Below, one piece after another: positions 35,802-46,036 of a DNA stretch of 54,188 nucleotides. A program made the translations under genes and the position numbers. The notes below the pieces were generated by a model, which saw only the letters and a list, made by a program, of their open reading frames with translations, was not told where the DNA came from and did no database searches. Source of the DNA: Gammaproteobacteria bacterium (GTDB lineage Bacteria > Pseudomonadota > Gammaproteobacteria > Arenicellales > Poriferihabitantaceae); the NCBI GenBank assembly GCA_026708585.1, contig JAPOUQ010000017.1:1-54188 (forward strand), given 5' to 3'. Within the stretch, counting starts at the first letter, position 1, and every line of letters starts with the position of its first letter.

Positions 35802-35830
35802 TTGACACTAGAGAGCTTTCCCTTTAGCAT
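35802..35830 (+). promoter_or_regulatory. rpmE: rpmE promoter
   Basis: TTGACA at 35802-35807 and TAGCAT (4 of 6 in the -10 consensus) at 35825-35830 with 17 bp between. Transcription would start near 35837, about 54 bp before the rpmE ATG. A GGGAG ribosome-binding site precedes the gene. Confidence 0.6.
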
Positions 35831-35890
35831 CGCAAATCCTGACCAATTCGATCAGACAAATGAAAATAAACACTGTTTCGGGAGACTCTG

Positions 35891-36091
35891 ATGAAACCTG
35901 ATATTCATCCTGAATATTCTAAAATTAAGGTAATTTGCGCTTGTGGAGCAAACTTTGAAACACGTTCGACACTAGGCCATGATTTGCATGTTGAAATTTG
36001 TTCAACCTGTCACCCGTTCTATACAGGCAAACAAAAAATTGTTGATACAGCCGGACGAGTGAGCCGCTTCCATAGCCGTTACAAACGATAA
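35891..36091 (+). CDS. rpmE: Ribosomal protein L31, zinc-binding form
   Basis: Bridges the large and small ribosomal subunits. At 66 residues it starts [19 protein letters not shown] and has the four zinc ligands C16, C18, C37 and C40 ([12 protein letters not shown]). It is therefore the zinc-containing L31 rather than the zinc-free paralogue used in zinc limitation. The C-terminus [12 protein letters not shown] is typical. A monocistronic unit with its own promoter. Confidence 0.98.
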   Translation: MKPDIHPEYSKIKVICACGANFETRSTLGHDLHVEICSTCHPFYTGKQKIVDTAGRVSRFHSRYKR

Positions 36092-36163
36092 ATCAACATT
36101 TCATTTCGTCGGAATTGATAACGGACGACTGGTCAATTTCACCCAATCCAGCAAGAAGTACAC

Positions 36164-37087
36164 GTGAGATTCTCTGAAGCGGTTATCAATACCGCTCAGC
36201 AACTTGAGAGAGCCAACCTCTGGTATGGTCAAGGCTTCCAGAATGCAGAGGATGAAGCGCTACGCATGGTTTTCGCTGCATTAGGCTTAGATTTCCAAAC
36301 GTATATAGCAACGGAAGATCATGCACACGACCTGATCTTAAACAATGATGCCATCTCCACTCTGCAGGAAATCACTTTTGAGCGAATCCATGACCGGAAG
36401 CCTTTGGCGTATATTTTGCAAGAAACGTGGTTCTCGGGACATCGCTTCTATATCGATGAAAGAGCGATCATTCCACGCTCTTATTTTGCAGAATGGATTC
36501 CCTATCAATTCCGCCCATGGGTCGATCCAGATCAAATTAGAACCATGCTCGATCTGTGTTGTGGGAGCGGATGTATAGCCATTTGCTGTGCCTTAGTTTT
36601 TCCCAATGTATCGGTTCTTGCTAGTGATATCTCAGCCGATGCATTAGAGGTAGCTTCCCGCAATATCTCGGATTATTCTTTGCGAGAGCGTGTCCGTTTG
36701 CATCAGGGCAACATGTTTGAAGGTATTGATCAAAAATTTGATCTAATTGTGTGCAACCCTCCCTATGTTTCAACCGACCGACTCAGAATGCTACCTCCAG
36801 AATATTGTATGGAACCCGATATTGCTTTTCATGGAGGTATAGATGGATTGGATTTTCTTCTTGAATTGCTCATTGAATCTGTCAAGTATCTGGCCCCAAA
36901 CGGTATAATTATTGTTGAGTCGGGTACCGCATCAGAGCGACTTGAGGAATTACTAGAACGTACGCCATTTACTTGGCTGAGTACCGAGTTCGATGAACAG
37001 GCTTTGTTTCTATTGGAAGCAAGCCAGTTGAGGTTAGAACGAAATAATTTTATCCAATTACTTGAAATCAGACAGCAAATGAATTGA
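36164..37087 (+). CDS. prmB: PrmB, ribosomal protein L3 glutamine methyltransferase
   Basis: Methylates a glutamine of ribosomal protein L3 (class I SAM-dependent). Motifs: the substrate loop [15 protein letters not shown] followed by [10 protein letters not shown] (PrmB form of the PrmC/HemK family), [20 protein letters not shown] (SAM loop) and the catalytic NPPYVSTD. The start is a GTG at 36164; the family N-terminus confirms it. It has 307 residues (310 in E. coli). Located 72 bp after rpmE, 4 bp before hemL. Confidence 0.94.
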   Translation: MRFSEAVINTAQQLERANLWYGQGFQNAEDEALRMVFAALGLDFQTYIATEDHAHDLILNNDAISTLQEITFERIHDRKPLAYILQETWFSGHRFYIDERAIIPRSYFAEWIPYQFRPWVDPDQIRTMLDLCCGSGCIAICCALVFPNVSVLASDISADALEVASRNISDYSLRERVRLHQGNMFEGIDQKFDLIVCNPPYVSTDRLRMLPPEYCMEPDIAFHGGIDGLDFLLELLIESVKYLAPNGIIIVESGTASERLEELLERTPFTWLSTEFDEQALFLLEASQLRLERNNFIQLLEIRQQMN

Positions 37088-37091
37088 AACG

Positions 37092-38375
37092 ATGACTGAT
37101 AACAAGACATTGTTTGATCATGCAAAAAGCGTGATTGCCGGAGGTGTAAATTCGCCGGTACGGGCCTTTAAGTCAGTCGGAGGAACCCCCGTATTCGTCC
37201 ATCATGCGAATGGTGCCTACCTGTATTCTGAAGATGGCGCACGCTACATTGACTATGTAGGATCATGGGGGCCAATGATTCTAGGGCATGCTCATCCAGC
37301 CGTAATTCAAGCCGTCAAGACACAGGTTGAATTCGGTTTGAGTTATGGTGCTCCTACCGAGATTGAAACGAAACTTGCAACATTGATTTGTGAGCAACTG
37401 CCATGGATCGAAAAAATCCGTATGGTCAACTCAGGGACCGAGGCGACCATGTCAGCGATTCGACTCGCTAGAGGTTTTACCAGACGTGATGCAATCATTA
37501 AATTTGAGGGTTGCTATCATGGTCATGCAGACTGCTTGTTGGTTAAGGCAGGTTCAGGAGCATTGACATTTGGAGTGCCAAATTCTCCAGGAGTACCTGA
37601 TGCATTGGCAGAACATACCCTGACGGCGACCTATAACGATCTTGATTCTGTCAAGGCAATCTTTGATGCGAAGAAAAATCAAATTGCTGCAGTTATTATC
37701 GAACCTGTGGCCGGTAATATGAACTGTATACCCCCAGCAGAAGGATTTTTATCTGGTATCAAGGAAATCTGCCTGAGTCATGGTGCCTTACTCATAATGG
37801 ATGAAGTGATGACCGGATATCGGGTTGGTCCCAAGGGAGCACAAGGTCGATATGGCATCACTGCTGATATCACAACCTTGGGCAAGGTCATCGGTGGTGG
37901 AATGCCGGTTGGAGCTTTCGGGGGGCGGGAGGATGTGATGGCCTGTCTTTCCCCAGATGGCGATGTTTATCAGGCTGGCACTCTATCCGGCAATCCTGTG
38001 GCTATGGCTGCTGGACTTGCAACACTACTGGAGATTAACGAGCCAGATATATTTACCGTTTTAGAGTCTTCCACCAAACGACTCGTTGGAGGTATTTTGG
38101 AAGTGGCTTCCTCTGCAGGTATTTCAATGTGTGCCAACCAGGTCGGTGCCATGTTCGGTCTGTTTTTCACTGAACAGCAAAGTGTAACTAGCTATGCCGA
38201 TGTCATTCGTTGTGATCAGGGTCGTTTTCGGCAATTTTTTCACGGTATGCTTGCTGAGGGGGTTTATTTCGCGCCCTCTGCGTTTGAGGCTGGATTTTTA
38301 TCGATTGCCCACAGCGAAGATGACATTGAAGCAACCATTGCAGTTGCCGCTAGAGTGCTCGCCAATCTGGATTGA
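37092..38375 (+). CDS. hemL: HemL, glutamate-1-semialdehyde 2,1-aminomutase
   Basis: PLP enzyme that makes 5-aminolevulinate for haem through the C5 pathway. Class III aminotransferase fold: [19 protein letters not shown] at the start, [42 protein letters not shown] and the PLP lysine in [18 protein letters not shown]. It has 427 residues. The end lies 25 bp from the convergent parE end. Confidence 0.97.
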   Translation: MTDNKTLFDHAKSVIAGGVNSPVRAFKSVGGTPVFVHHANGAYLYSEDGARYIDYVGSWGPMILGHAHPAVIQAVKTQVEFGLSYGAPTEIETKLATLICEQLPWIEKIRMVNSGTEATMSAIRLARGFTRRDAIIKFEGCYHGHADCLLVKAGSGALTFGVPNSPGVPDALAEHTLTATYNDLDSVKAIFDAKKNQIAAVIIEPVAGNMNCIPPAEGFLSGIKEICLSHGALLIMDEVMTGYRVGPKGAQGRYGITADITTLGKVIGGGMPVGAFGGREDVMACLSPDGDVYQAGTLSGNPVAMAAGLATLLEINEPDIFTVLESSTKRLVGGILEVASSAGISMCANQVGAMFGLFFTEQQSVTSYADVIRCDQGRFRQFFHGMLAEGVYFAPSAFEAGFLSIAHSEDDIEATIAVAARVLANLD

Positions 38376-38400
38376 ATCACTTGCCGAGTCCATGCAAAAA

Positions 38401-40290
38401 TCAAGAATTTTCGGCTTGATTACCCCTTTGATTTAACCAGCTTTTACGATCAGTCGAGCGCTTCTTGGACAGTAGCATATCCATTAATTCCGTAGTTTTG
38501 CCCTGATCTCCGAGTTCCAGAGCAAAGAGATTTCGAGTTTCCACATTCATGGTGGTTTCGCGAAGTTGCAATGGATTCATCTCGCCAAGTCCCTTGAAGC
38601 GTTGGATACCAATTTTGCCGCGGATTCCTTCTTGCTCAATTTGTTTGATAATTTCTTCTCGAGCTTGATCATCCACCGCATAAAACACCTGTTTGGCGAC
38701 GTCAATGCGGTATAGTGGGGGCATGGCGACACAAACCTTGCGTTCCTTGATGAGTACTGGAAAGTGTTTCATGAATAATGCACAAAGTAGGGTAGCAATA
38801 TGAGCTCCATCCGAATCGGCATCAGCAAGAATGCACACACGACCATATCTCAGTCCAGAGAGGTCATTCGAACCCGGATCAATACCGAGTGCGACAGCGA
38901 TATCATGAACCTCTTGTGAACCTAAGACCTCTGATGATTCAATTTCCCAAGTATTCAGGATCTTACCACGAAGTGGCATAACAGCTTGGGTTATTCGATC
39001 TCTTGCCTGCTTGGCCGAACCACCAGCTGAATCACCTTCGACGAGAAATAATTCGGTTTCTTCAATATTGTCACTGGTACAGTCGGCAAGTTTGCCGGGT
39101 AAAGCCGGTCCTGAACCGACTTTCTTACGTTTGACTTGCTTGTTGGATTTTTGCCTGATCTGGGCGAGTTCTATGGCAATTTGAGCGATACGCTCAGCTA
39201 CCGATACATGTTGATTTAACCACAGGGCCAAATGGTCTTTGACGCCGGTCTGTACAATTGTTCCTGCCTCCTTCGATGAGAGACGATCCTTGGTCTGTCC
39301 ACTGAATCGGGGTTCCGGCATTTTGACAGATAGGATAAACGAACATTTTTTCCAGACATCTTCAGGGGTCAGTTTGATGCCACGTGGAAGCAAATTGCGA
39401 AATTCGCAAAACTCTCGCAAAGCCTCAGTCAATCCAGCACGAAATCCCGTGACGTGCGTTCCCCCCTGGGTGGTCGGCACGAGATTGACATAACTTTCAG
39501 TCGGTCCATCTTCATCGTCCTCAACCCAGCAAACGACCCAGTCGGCCTCGCCGAGTTCATGCCGGTATTGACCTAGGCAGGGAGGAGTGGGTAGCACAGA
39601 CAGGGATTCGGCCAAATCACTCAAATATTCGACTAGCCCATCATGGTATATCCAGCACTCATTTTGCTCTGGATTTTTCTCATCTGTAAATTCAACGCTG
39701 AGACCTGGACATAGCACTGCCTTGGCTCGCAAATTGCGTTTTAAACTCTGGATATGGAATTGGGTCGTATCGAAAAACTCAGGATCGGGCTTAAATCGCA
39801 AAGTTGTACCTGTTTTACCACGTGGTGAGGAACTTAGTTGGCTGAGCTCAGCTGTTTTTTCCGCATTTTCAAATGCCATATGAAATAAGCCACCATCTCG
39901 CCGGACCCAGATCTCCAGACTCGAGGACAAGGCATTGACCACCGATACCCCGACACCATGTAGTCCACCGGAATAGGTGTAGTGTTTATCGGTAAATTTC
40001 CCTCCAGAGTGCAATCGAGTCAGGATCACTTCAACTCCACTTGCTCCTTCCTCGTGGGTATCAACTGGCATGCCTCGACCATTATCTGTGACGGTCATCG
40101 AACCGTCTTCATGCAATGTAACCTGAATCAGGTTTGCATAACCAGATATTGCTTCATCAACACTGTTATCGATTACTTCATGTGCCAAATGATTCGGGCG
40201 CTCTGTTTCGGTATACATGCCGGGTCGCTTCCTGACCGGCTCTAAACCGGTAAGTACCTCAATTGCTGAGGCTGTATAATCTCGACTCAT
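38401..40290 (-). CDS. parE: ParE, DNA topoisomerase IV subunit B
   Basis: ATPase subunit of the enzyme that unlinks daughter chromosomes. GHKL ATPase: EVIDNSVDEAISGYA, VTDNGRGMPVDTHEE and YSGGLHGVGVSVVNAL. TOPRIM: LVEGDSAGGSAKQARDR and LADADSDGAHIATLL. The C-terminus has GIQRFKGLGEMNPLQLRETT. It has 629 residues (630 in E. coli ParE), without the ~170-residue insertion of enterobacterial GyrB, so ParE fits better than GyrB. It is divergent from xseB. Confidence 0.94.
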   Translation of the reverse strand: MSRDYTASAIEVLTGLEPVRKRPGMYTETERPNHLAHEVIDNSVDEAISGYANLIQVTLHEDGSMTVTDNGRGMPVDTHEEGASGVEVILTRLHSGGKFTDKHYTYSGGLHGVGVSVVNALSSSLEIWVRRDGGLFHMAFENAEKTAELSQLSSSPRGKTGTTLRFKPDPEFFDTTQFHIQSLKRNLRAKAVLCPGLSVEFTDEKNPEQNECWIYHDGLVEYLSDLAESLSVLPTPPCLGQYRHELGEADWVVCWVEDDEDGPTESYVNLVPTTQGGTHVTGFRAGLTEALREFCEFRNLLPRGIKLTPEDVWKKCSFILSVKMPEPRFSGQTKDRLSSKEAGTIVQTGVKDHLALWLNQHVSVAERIAQIAIELAQIRQKSNKQVKRKKVGSGPALPGKLADCTSDNIEETELFLVEGDSAGGSAKQARDRITQAVMPLRGKILNTWEIESSEVLGSQEVHDIAVALGIDPGSNDLSGLRYGRVCILADADSDGAHIATLLCALFMKHFPVLIKERKVCVAMPPLYRIDVAKQVFYAVDDQAREEIIKQIEQEGIRGKIGIQRFKGLGEMNPLQLRETTMNVETRNLFALELGDQGKTTELMDMLLSKKRSTDRKSWLNQRGNQAENS

Positions 40291-40510
40291 AAGTTAAAAG
40301 CAGTTGAAGTTGTGATTGATTAGTTCTTAAGTTTGTAAGCAAACCGTATTTTTGGAATCAAGCCGAGATGGTGCGAAAGGCTCTGATATTATAATTTGCT
40401 CAAGAGGCATATGGAATACATGGTCGGCAAATCCTTCTCGTGAACCAGAATCCATCGAACTTGAAACCGAGGTTGAAACGATAAGATTAACCAAAGCTTG
40501 AGGCTGCAAG

Positions 40511-40516
40511 TATAAT
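40511..40516 (+). promoter_or_regulatory. Candidate -10 box for xseB-ispA-dxs
   Basis: A perfect TATAAT 30 bp before the xseB start codon, in the 255-bp gap between divergent parE and xseB. No good -35 box lies at 16-18 bp upstream. The short leader that would result is plausible. Confidence 0.35.
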
Positions 40517-40545
40517 TCAATATATATATTTTAAAGATCATTGCT

Positions 40546-40809
40546 ATGGTAGAAAATAATTCTGAATCCCCGACATCGGATGACTTCAGCTTTGAGTGGG
40601 CTATCAAGGAACTCGAGACCATTGTCGAGAGGATGGAGCGTGGTGAACAGCCTTTAGAGCAGGCTATGAAGGACTTCGAATATGGTATGGCTTTGTCTGA
40701 AAAATGCAAAAAAAACCTTGAAGTAGCGCAGTTACGAATGGAAAAACTGATCATGAGGAATGGTCAGGAATCACTAGAATCCATGCCAAAAGAAAGTGGT
40801 GAAGAATAG
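40546..40809 (+). CDS. xseB: Exonuclease VII small subunit
   Basis: Binds and activates XseA, which degrades single-stranded DNA. At 87 residues, it is mainly two helices with SFEWAIKELETIVERMERGE and LEQAMKDFEYGMALSEKCKKNL, the family signature. An acidic tail follows. It is first in the xseB-ispA-dxs order that is widespread in gammaproteobacteria. The large-subunit gene is not in the window. Confidence 0.95.
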   Translation: MVENNSESPTSDDFSFEWAIKELETIVERMERGEQPLEQAMKDFEYGMALSEKCKKNLEVAQLRMEKLIMRNGQESLESMPKESGEE

Positions 40810-40827
40810 TGATGAGGATAGAAGAAT

Positions 40828-41730
40828 ATGCTGATAGCGGATAATATTCGCACAACCTTACTGAGGAATGCCGCTCGTGTAGAGAATGCTCTAGATGAAT
40901 TGTTCGCTAGTCGTTCTGTAAAGTCTGATACTCTCCTCAAGGCCATGAAATATGCGACTTTAGGAGGTGGAAAACGGTTGAGGGCAACTCTTGTTTACGG
41001 TGTAGGTGAATTTTTTGGTGCTTCAGAAAAAGCATTGGACGCTGCTGCCTGTTCAGTAGAGTTAGTTCATGCCTATTCACTGGTGCATGATGATTTGCCA
41101 GCCATGGATGATGATAACTTGAGGCGAGGGCGTCCAACCTGTCATATTCAGTTTGATGAAGCGACTGCAATTTTGGCTGGTGATGCACTACAAACTCTGG
41201 CGATCGAGACGCTAATATCAGAACGTTTCAATCCATGCGATATGGAGACTCGGGCAACCATGGTTGGAACTCTGATTTGTGCAATCGGTGATGAGGGTAT
41301 GATTGGCGGGCAGGCTATCGATATGGAATTTACGGGTCTCTCGGTCAGTCTGGAAGACTTGTCGAGAATGCATGCCCTGAAGACTGGTGCCTTGATTGAG
41401 GCTTCAGTGATGTTGGGTGGTATCATTGAATTACAGCAAGGTGACCGCGAACTTGAGATTTTATCTGAATATGGGCGGGCATTGGGGCTTGCATTTCAGA
41501 TTGCTGACGATATTCTGGATCATACATCTGATAGTAAAACTTTAGGTAAGGATGCGAAATCCGATGATCGACAAAACAAATCAACCTATGTGTCAAGCAT
41601 GGGGCTTGAGAATGCACGTGTCGAGGCCTCCCGGGTATGTCAAGAGGCGATAGACTTAATAAGAAACCTAGATGGAGATACTCAATTTCTTGAAAATCTG
41701 GCGGAATTTAGCATCAATAGAGAATACTGA
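40828..41730 (+). CDS. ispA: IspA, farnesyl diphosphate synthase
   Basis: Condenses IPP and DMAPP to geranyl and farnesyl diphosphate. First Asp-rich motif [17 protein letters not shown] (~90), second [12 protein letters not shown] (~228). [13 protein letters not shown] is the IPP-binding region. The residues before the first Asp motif (SLVHDD) suit the short-chain C15 product. It has 300 residues. Only 18 bp after xseB, with dxs starting 19 bp after the ispA stop codon. Confidence 0.95.
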   Translation: MLIADNIRTTLLRNAARVENALDELFASRSVKSDTLLKAMKYATLGGGKRLRATLVYGVGEFFGASEKALDAAACSVELVHAYSLVHDDLPAMDDDNLRRGRPTCHIQFDEATAILAGDALQTLAIETLISERFNPCDMETRATMVGTLICAIGDEGMIGGQAIDMEFTGLSVSLEDLSRMHALKTGALIEASVMLGGIIELQQGDRELEILSEYGRALGLAFQIADDILDHTSDSKTLGKDAKSDDRQNKSTYVSSMGLENARVEASRVCQEAIDLIRNLDGDTQFLENLAEFSINREY

Positions 41731-41749
41731 AAACGGAAAATACAACATC

Positions 41750-43648
41750 ATGAAAATCTCTACCGAAAAATACCCATTGTTAAGCCAAATTGACAGTCCA
41801 AACGATGTTCGCAATCTGCCGGAAAGTCAGCTTAAGAAATTGGCAGATGAAATTCGCAATTTTTTGGTTGATGTCACCTCAAAAATAGGCGGACACTTCG
41901 CCGGGGGTTTAGGCACAGTAGAATTAACCATTGCTCTACATTATGTTTTCGATACCCCGAACGACCGCATTGTCTGGGATATTGGACATCAAGCCTATCC
42001 TCACAAAGTCCTGACCGGACGTCGAGATCAGATGGATACCATCCGTAAGCATGGCGGGATTTCCGGATTTTTGAAACGGCGTGAGAGTGAATATGACACC
42101 TTTGGTGCCGGGCACTCGAGTACCTCGGTCAGTGCAGCATTGGGAATGGCAGTTGGTATGCGACAGGTGGGACTATCTCGGCAGACGGTTGCCATCATTG
42201 GAGATGGTGCCTTGACCGGAGGCATGGCATATGAAGCACTCAATAATGCAGGTAATGATGATGCAGATCTGATTGTGGTACTAAACGACAATGATATGTC
42301 AATCTCACCCAATGTTGGTGCGGTTTCACATTATCTCTCGAGGATATTGTCTGGACGTGCCTATACCATGGCAAGGGGGGGAGCACGAACTGTTCTCGGG
42401 ACTTTTCCACCTTCAGTTTTGCGCTATGCAGAGCGTGCTGAAGGCCTCCTCAAAGGCATGGTTCTACCGAGTACATTTTTTGAGGAAATGGGTTTTTACT
42501 ATATCGGTCCAGTCGACGGCCACGATGTGGATACGCTGGTCGAAACCTTGCAAAACCTCAAAGATATGAAAGGGCCACGATTTCTGCACATCGCAACCCG
42601 TAAGGGTAAAGGCTATGGGCCAGCAGAAGAAGACCCACTTGCCTATCATGGAGTAGGCTCGTTTGATCCCGAAACCGGAGAATTTCCACCCAAGAAGAAG
42701 ATACGTACCTATACCAATGTGTTTAGTGACTGGTTGTGTGATATGGCTAAAGTTGACCCGAAACTAGTTGCTATTACGCCTGCTATGAGGGAAGGTTCTG
42801 GATTGGTCAAATTTTCTGAACTCTACCCGGACCGATACTATGATGTGGGTATTGCTGAGCAACATTCTCTAACCTTTACTGCTGGAATCGCATGTGAAGG
42901 CCTAAAGCCGGTGTTGGCCATTTATTCGACGTTTCTGCAACGCGCCTATGATCAGTTGATCCATGATGTTTCAATTCAGGATCTGGATGTGCTTCTGGCA
43001 ATTGATCGGGCCGGATTTGTTGGTGCGGATGGTGAAACCCATGCCGGAGTCTACGATCTGTCGTATATGCGTTGTGTTCCGAACATGCTGATCATGGTTC
43101 CAGCTGATGAAGCTGAATGTCGCAACATGTTGTATACCGGATATTTGCATGAAGGACCGGCTAGTGTTCGATATCCAAGAGGCAATGGTCCCGGAGTTCC
43201 CGAAAATGAGAAAATGGAGGCGCTACCGATCGGCAAGGCCGAGATTCGACAACAATCCAAATCAGGTAAGTTGGCAATAATGGCTTTCGGCACCATGGTT
43301 ACTCAAGCTGAGGCGATTGCTGAAGAACTGGATGCGACTGTTGCGAATATGCGGTTTGTTAAACCTCTCGATGAAGAGACAGTACTCAAATTAGCTAATG
43401 AGCACCAATACCTCGTGACCATTGAAGAGAATGTCATCATGGGTGGGGCTGGTTCTGCAATTAATGAGTTTCTGACATCCCAATTCATCTTCAAGCCAAT
43501 GCTCAATGTCGGTGTACCTGACCAACATGTTAACCAAGGAACCCAGCAGGAGCAATGGCAGGAGGTCGGTCTGGACCAAGAAGGTCTTCTTATACAAATT
43601 AATGACTATCTGAAGAAAGTCACAGCACAGTCGAAGGATGAGAAATAG
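41750..43648 (+). CDS. dxs: Dxs, 1-deoxy-D-xylulose-5-phosphate synthase
   Basis: TPP enzyme that starts the MEP isoprenoid pathway from pyruvate and glyceraldehyde phosphate. Motifs: [36 protein letters not shown], the TPP site [37 protein letters not shown] and RYPRGNGPG. Start at the ATG 41750 ([11 protein letters not shown]); the frame extends upstream into ispA without family similarity. It has 632 residues. Ends 112 bp before the squalene synthase. Confidence 0.97.
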   Translation: MKISTEKYPLLSQIDSPNDVRNLPESQLKKLADEIRNFLVDVTSKIGGHFAGGLGTVELTIALHYVFDTPNDRIVWDIGHQAYPHKVLTGRRDQMDTIRKHGGISGFLKRRESEYDTFGAGHSSTSVSAALGMAVGMRQVGLSRQTVAIIGDGALTGGMAYEALNNAGNDDADLIVVLNDNDMSISPNVGAVSHYLSRILSGRAYTMARGGARTVLGTFPPSVLRYAERAEGLLKGMVLPSTFFEEMGFYYIGPVDGHDVDTLVETLQNLKDMKGPRFLHIATRKGKGYGPAEEDPLAYHGVGSFDPETGEFPPKKKIRTYTNVFSDWLCDMAKVDPKLVAITPAMREGSGLVKFSELYPDRYYDVGIAEQHSLTFTAGIACEGLKPVLAIYSTFLQRAYDQLIHDVSIQDLDVLLAIDRAGFVGADGETHAGVYDLSYMRCVPNMLIMVPADEAECRNMLYTGYLHEGPASVRYPRGNGPGVPENEKMEALPIGKAEIRQQSKSGKLAIMAFGTMVTQAEAIAEELDATVANMRFVKPLDEETVLKLANEHQYLVTIEENVIMGGAGSAINEFLTSQFIFKPMLNVGVPDQHVNQGTQQEQWQEVGLDQEGLLIQINDYLKKVTAQSKDEK

Positions 43649-43760
43649 TGTCTACACTACCTTGGAATGCTATTGAATTAAAACTGTGAAACTGATGGCT
43701 ACCATTGAGCATGAATCTTTTCAATTCCTTGAAGAGTGAGTGTGATTAACGAGAAGTCGA

Positions 43761-44816
43761 ATGATCGAGTCCTCATTTTCAGAGCAAGCTGAGAGTGATT
43801 TAGCCTATCAAAACCAGATATTGGTTGGTGTATCGAGAACATTTGCGCTGACTATTCCTCAACTCCCAGATGCTCTTCAAGATGTTGTAGGCAACGCCTA
43901 TCTCTTGTGCCGGATTGCAGATACGATTGAAGATGAACAATATCTCGATATTGAAAAGAAACATCAGTTCACGGAATTCTTTATACGGGTAGTTTCGGGC
44001 GAAGAAACAGCCGAAAAATTCGCAAAAGAACTTCTTCCCTTGTTATCACTGGAAGCGTGTTCGACCAATCTTGATGAGTTAGACTTGGTAGAAAACACCC
44101 CTCGTGTGATTCGGATAACTCACAGTTTTACTTCGACTCAGAGGATAGCACTTGAGCGCTGTGTAAAAATTATGAGTCGGGGTATGGTTGAGTTTCAAAA
44201 AAACTCTAGTTTGTATGGTCTCGAGGATTTGCCAGAAATGGCTCGCTATTGTTATGTTGTAGCTGGTGTTGTGGGAGAGATGTTGGCAACCCTGTTTTGT
44301 GAATATTCAGAGCAAATTGCAGAGAAGGAAGAAGTGCTTCAGCAATTGTCTGTATCATTTGGTCAGGGTTTGCAAATGACAAACATCCTCAAGGATGTCT
44401 GGGAAGATCGAAAAAGAAATATGTGCTGGTTACCTAGGTCAGTATTTGCAGATGTTGGATTCACTCTCTCCGATTTATCGATTGATTCGAAAGATCAACG
44501 ATATGAGCAGGGATTGACTGAATTGGTTGGCGTTGCCCGTAATCATCTGGAAAATGCGCTCCGTTTCACCTTACTGATTCCTAAGCATGAGAAGGGAATT
44601 CGGCGCTTTTGCTTGTGGGCACTTGCGATGGCGATACTTTCACTCAGAAAAATTCATGCTTATCCCGGTTATCGCAGTGGTAGCCAAGTCAAAATCACAA
44701 GACGCAGTGTCAAACTTACTGCTATTACCATGGGACTATTGGCCAGCTCTGATCGCATGTTACAAATTTTGTTTCGTTTATTTACAAAAACGCTACCTCA
44801 TACCAGTCAGTACTAA
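43761..44816 (+). CDS. Squalene/phytoene synthase family, probably squalene synthase
   Basis: Joins two farnesyl diphosphates head to head. First Asp motif DTIED at 54-58 (LLCRIADTIEDE), second DVWED at 212-216 (MTNILKDVWEDRKRN). SRTFALTIPQLPDALQDVV and YCYVVAGVVGEMLATLF are typical of squalene synthases. Length (351) and the C-terminal hydrophobic segment are nearer to the single-enzyme squalene synthase of eukaryotes and some methanotrophs than to the ~280-residue HpnC/HpnD pair. No HpnE or squalene-hopene cyclase is in the window. Placement after ispA-dxs fits supply of its substrate. Phytoene synthase is less likely. Confidence 0.8.
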   Translation: MIESSFSEQAESDLAYQNQILVGVSRTFALTIPQLPDALQDVVGNAYLLCRIADTIEDEQYLDIEKKHQFTEFFIRVVSGEETAEKFAKELLPLLSLEACSTNLDELDLVENTPRVIRITHSFTSTQRIALERCVKIMSRGMVEFQKNSSLYGLEDLPEMARYCYVVAGVVGEMLATLFCEYSEQIAEKEEVLQQLSVSFGQGLQMTNILKDVWEDRKRNMCWLPRSVFADVGFTLSDLSIDSKDQRYEQGLTELVGVARNHLENALRFTLLIPKHEKGIRRFCLWALAMAILSLRKIHAYPGYRSGSQVKITRRSVKLTAITMGLLASSDRMLQILFRLFTKTLPHTSQY

Positions 44817-44901
44817 GAGACGAACATAGTTTGAGATTATTCATTTTACAGATTAATTTTCGTGTTGAACGCAATATTCCCCTTCTTGTTTTTGCCTGTA
44901 T

Positions 44902-45759
44902 TCAGCCAAAGTAACGGATTACGATGACTCCTGCGGCGACTACAACCGCCGCAAAAATGCGCTGTGGACCAAATGGTTCTTTCAATAATAGGGTACCGAT
45001 CAGGGCAGCAAAAATCACACTCGTTTCTCGCAAAGAAGAAACTAAGGCCATCGGACCCAAAGACATTGCATGAATCACAATACCATATGCAGCCGACGAG
45101 GCTAGACCACCGGCTAGTACCTGAGTCCGATTGTGTTTCAGATAGGTAAACCATTTCCGTCGATCAAACCAAGTAAACCAAATTACGATAGGGACAGCTT
45201 CCAAGGTGAAAAGCCATAGAATGTAAGATAGACTATTTTTAACATGCCGCACCCCGACACCGTCGGTAACAGTATACATGGCGATAAGAACACAGGTGGC
45301 CAGCGACCACCAGAGCGTAGGTGTAATTTGATGGGAGTGATTGATGCCAAAAAATGCAAGTGACATTAATCCCACGCTAACCAAAATGACTCCAATCAAC
45401 GCCTGTAGGTTCAGCACTTCGCCAAAAAATAGGGCGGCTCCTGCAGCCACCAAAACTGGTGCGAGACCACGAAACAACGGATATACAAGAGAAAGATCAC
45501 CGCTCAAGTATGCACGTCCCAAAGTAAAATAGTAGACACTGTGTATCAACATGGACGCAAGTAAAAATATCCAGACTTCAAACCTTGGTGCTGGTACTGC
45601 CCAGAGCAGACTCAGGGAGATCAACGCTGCGACCAGACGGTAGGCTGCAATGCTGTAAAGTGGACTTCCCCCAGATTTAGCCAAGGCATTCCAACTAGCA
45701 TGCAACGCAGCGGCAAACAGAACCAGCAATACCAGTTTGGTTGACATTTGTTCAATCAT
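44902..45759 (-). CDS. EamA-family (DMT) transporter
   Basis: Ten predicted membrane helices in two EamA repeats (5+5). The first repeat begins VLFAAALHASWNALAKSGG. The second contains GVGVRHVKNSLSYILWLF and LAGGLASSAAYGIVIHAMSL, then LRETSVIFAALIGTLLLKEP, the usual C-terminal motif. At 285 residues it has normal size. Drug/metabolite exporters of this type cannot be assigned a substrate from sequence. Convergent with the squalene synthase gene. Confidence 0.85.
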   Translation of the reverse strand: MIEQMSTKLVLLVLFAAALHASWNALAKSGGSPLYSIAAYRLVAALISLSLLWAVPAPRFEVWIFLLASMLIHSVYYFTLGRAYLSGDLSLVYPLFRGLAPVLVAAGAALFFGEVLNLQALIGVILVSVGLMSLAFFGINHSHQITPTLWWSLATCVLIAMYTVTDGVGVRHVKNSLSYILWLFTLEAVPIVIWFTWFDRRKWFTYLKHNRTQVLAGGLASSAAYGIVIHAMSLGPMALVSSLRETSVIFAALIGTLLLKEPFGPQRIFAAVVVAAGVIVIRYFG

Positions 45760-46036
45760 AGCTTGAGATGGGTTCTATCGTTCTGATCTTGCGATCAGTA
45801 AGGCTCGGATTATCTAATGCATAACACAGTCAAGAATCATGAAAAATAGTTTGGGCATAATTCCCAGATCGTTTTCATTGGAGTTTAGGCATCGTATTTT
45901 TTCAGGATTGAGACAGGAATGAGTTGAGCCTTAACTGTCGTAATGTCCATTATTGGAAGTAATGGGTTTTACTCTGGACAACTGTTTCTGAAAATTCAAT
46001 CTAGCACAAAACCAGCGGATTATGAACGACTAGTGG

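Noticed and set aside
38376-38400. Possible terminator between the convergent hemL and parE
   Set aside because: Only 25 bp and no stem-loop with a T-run is visible.
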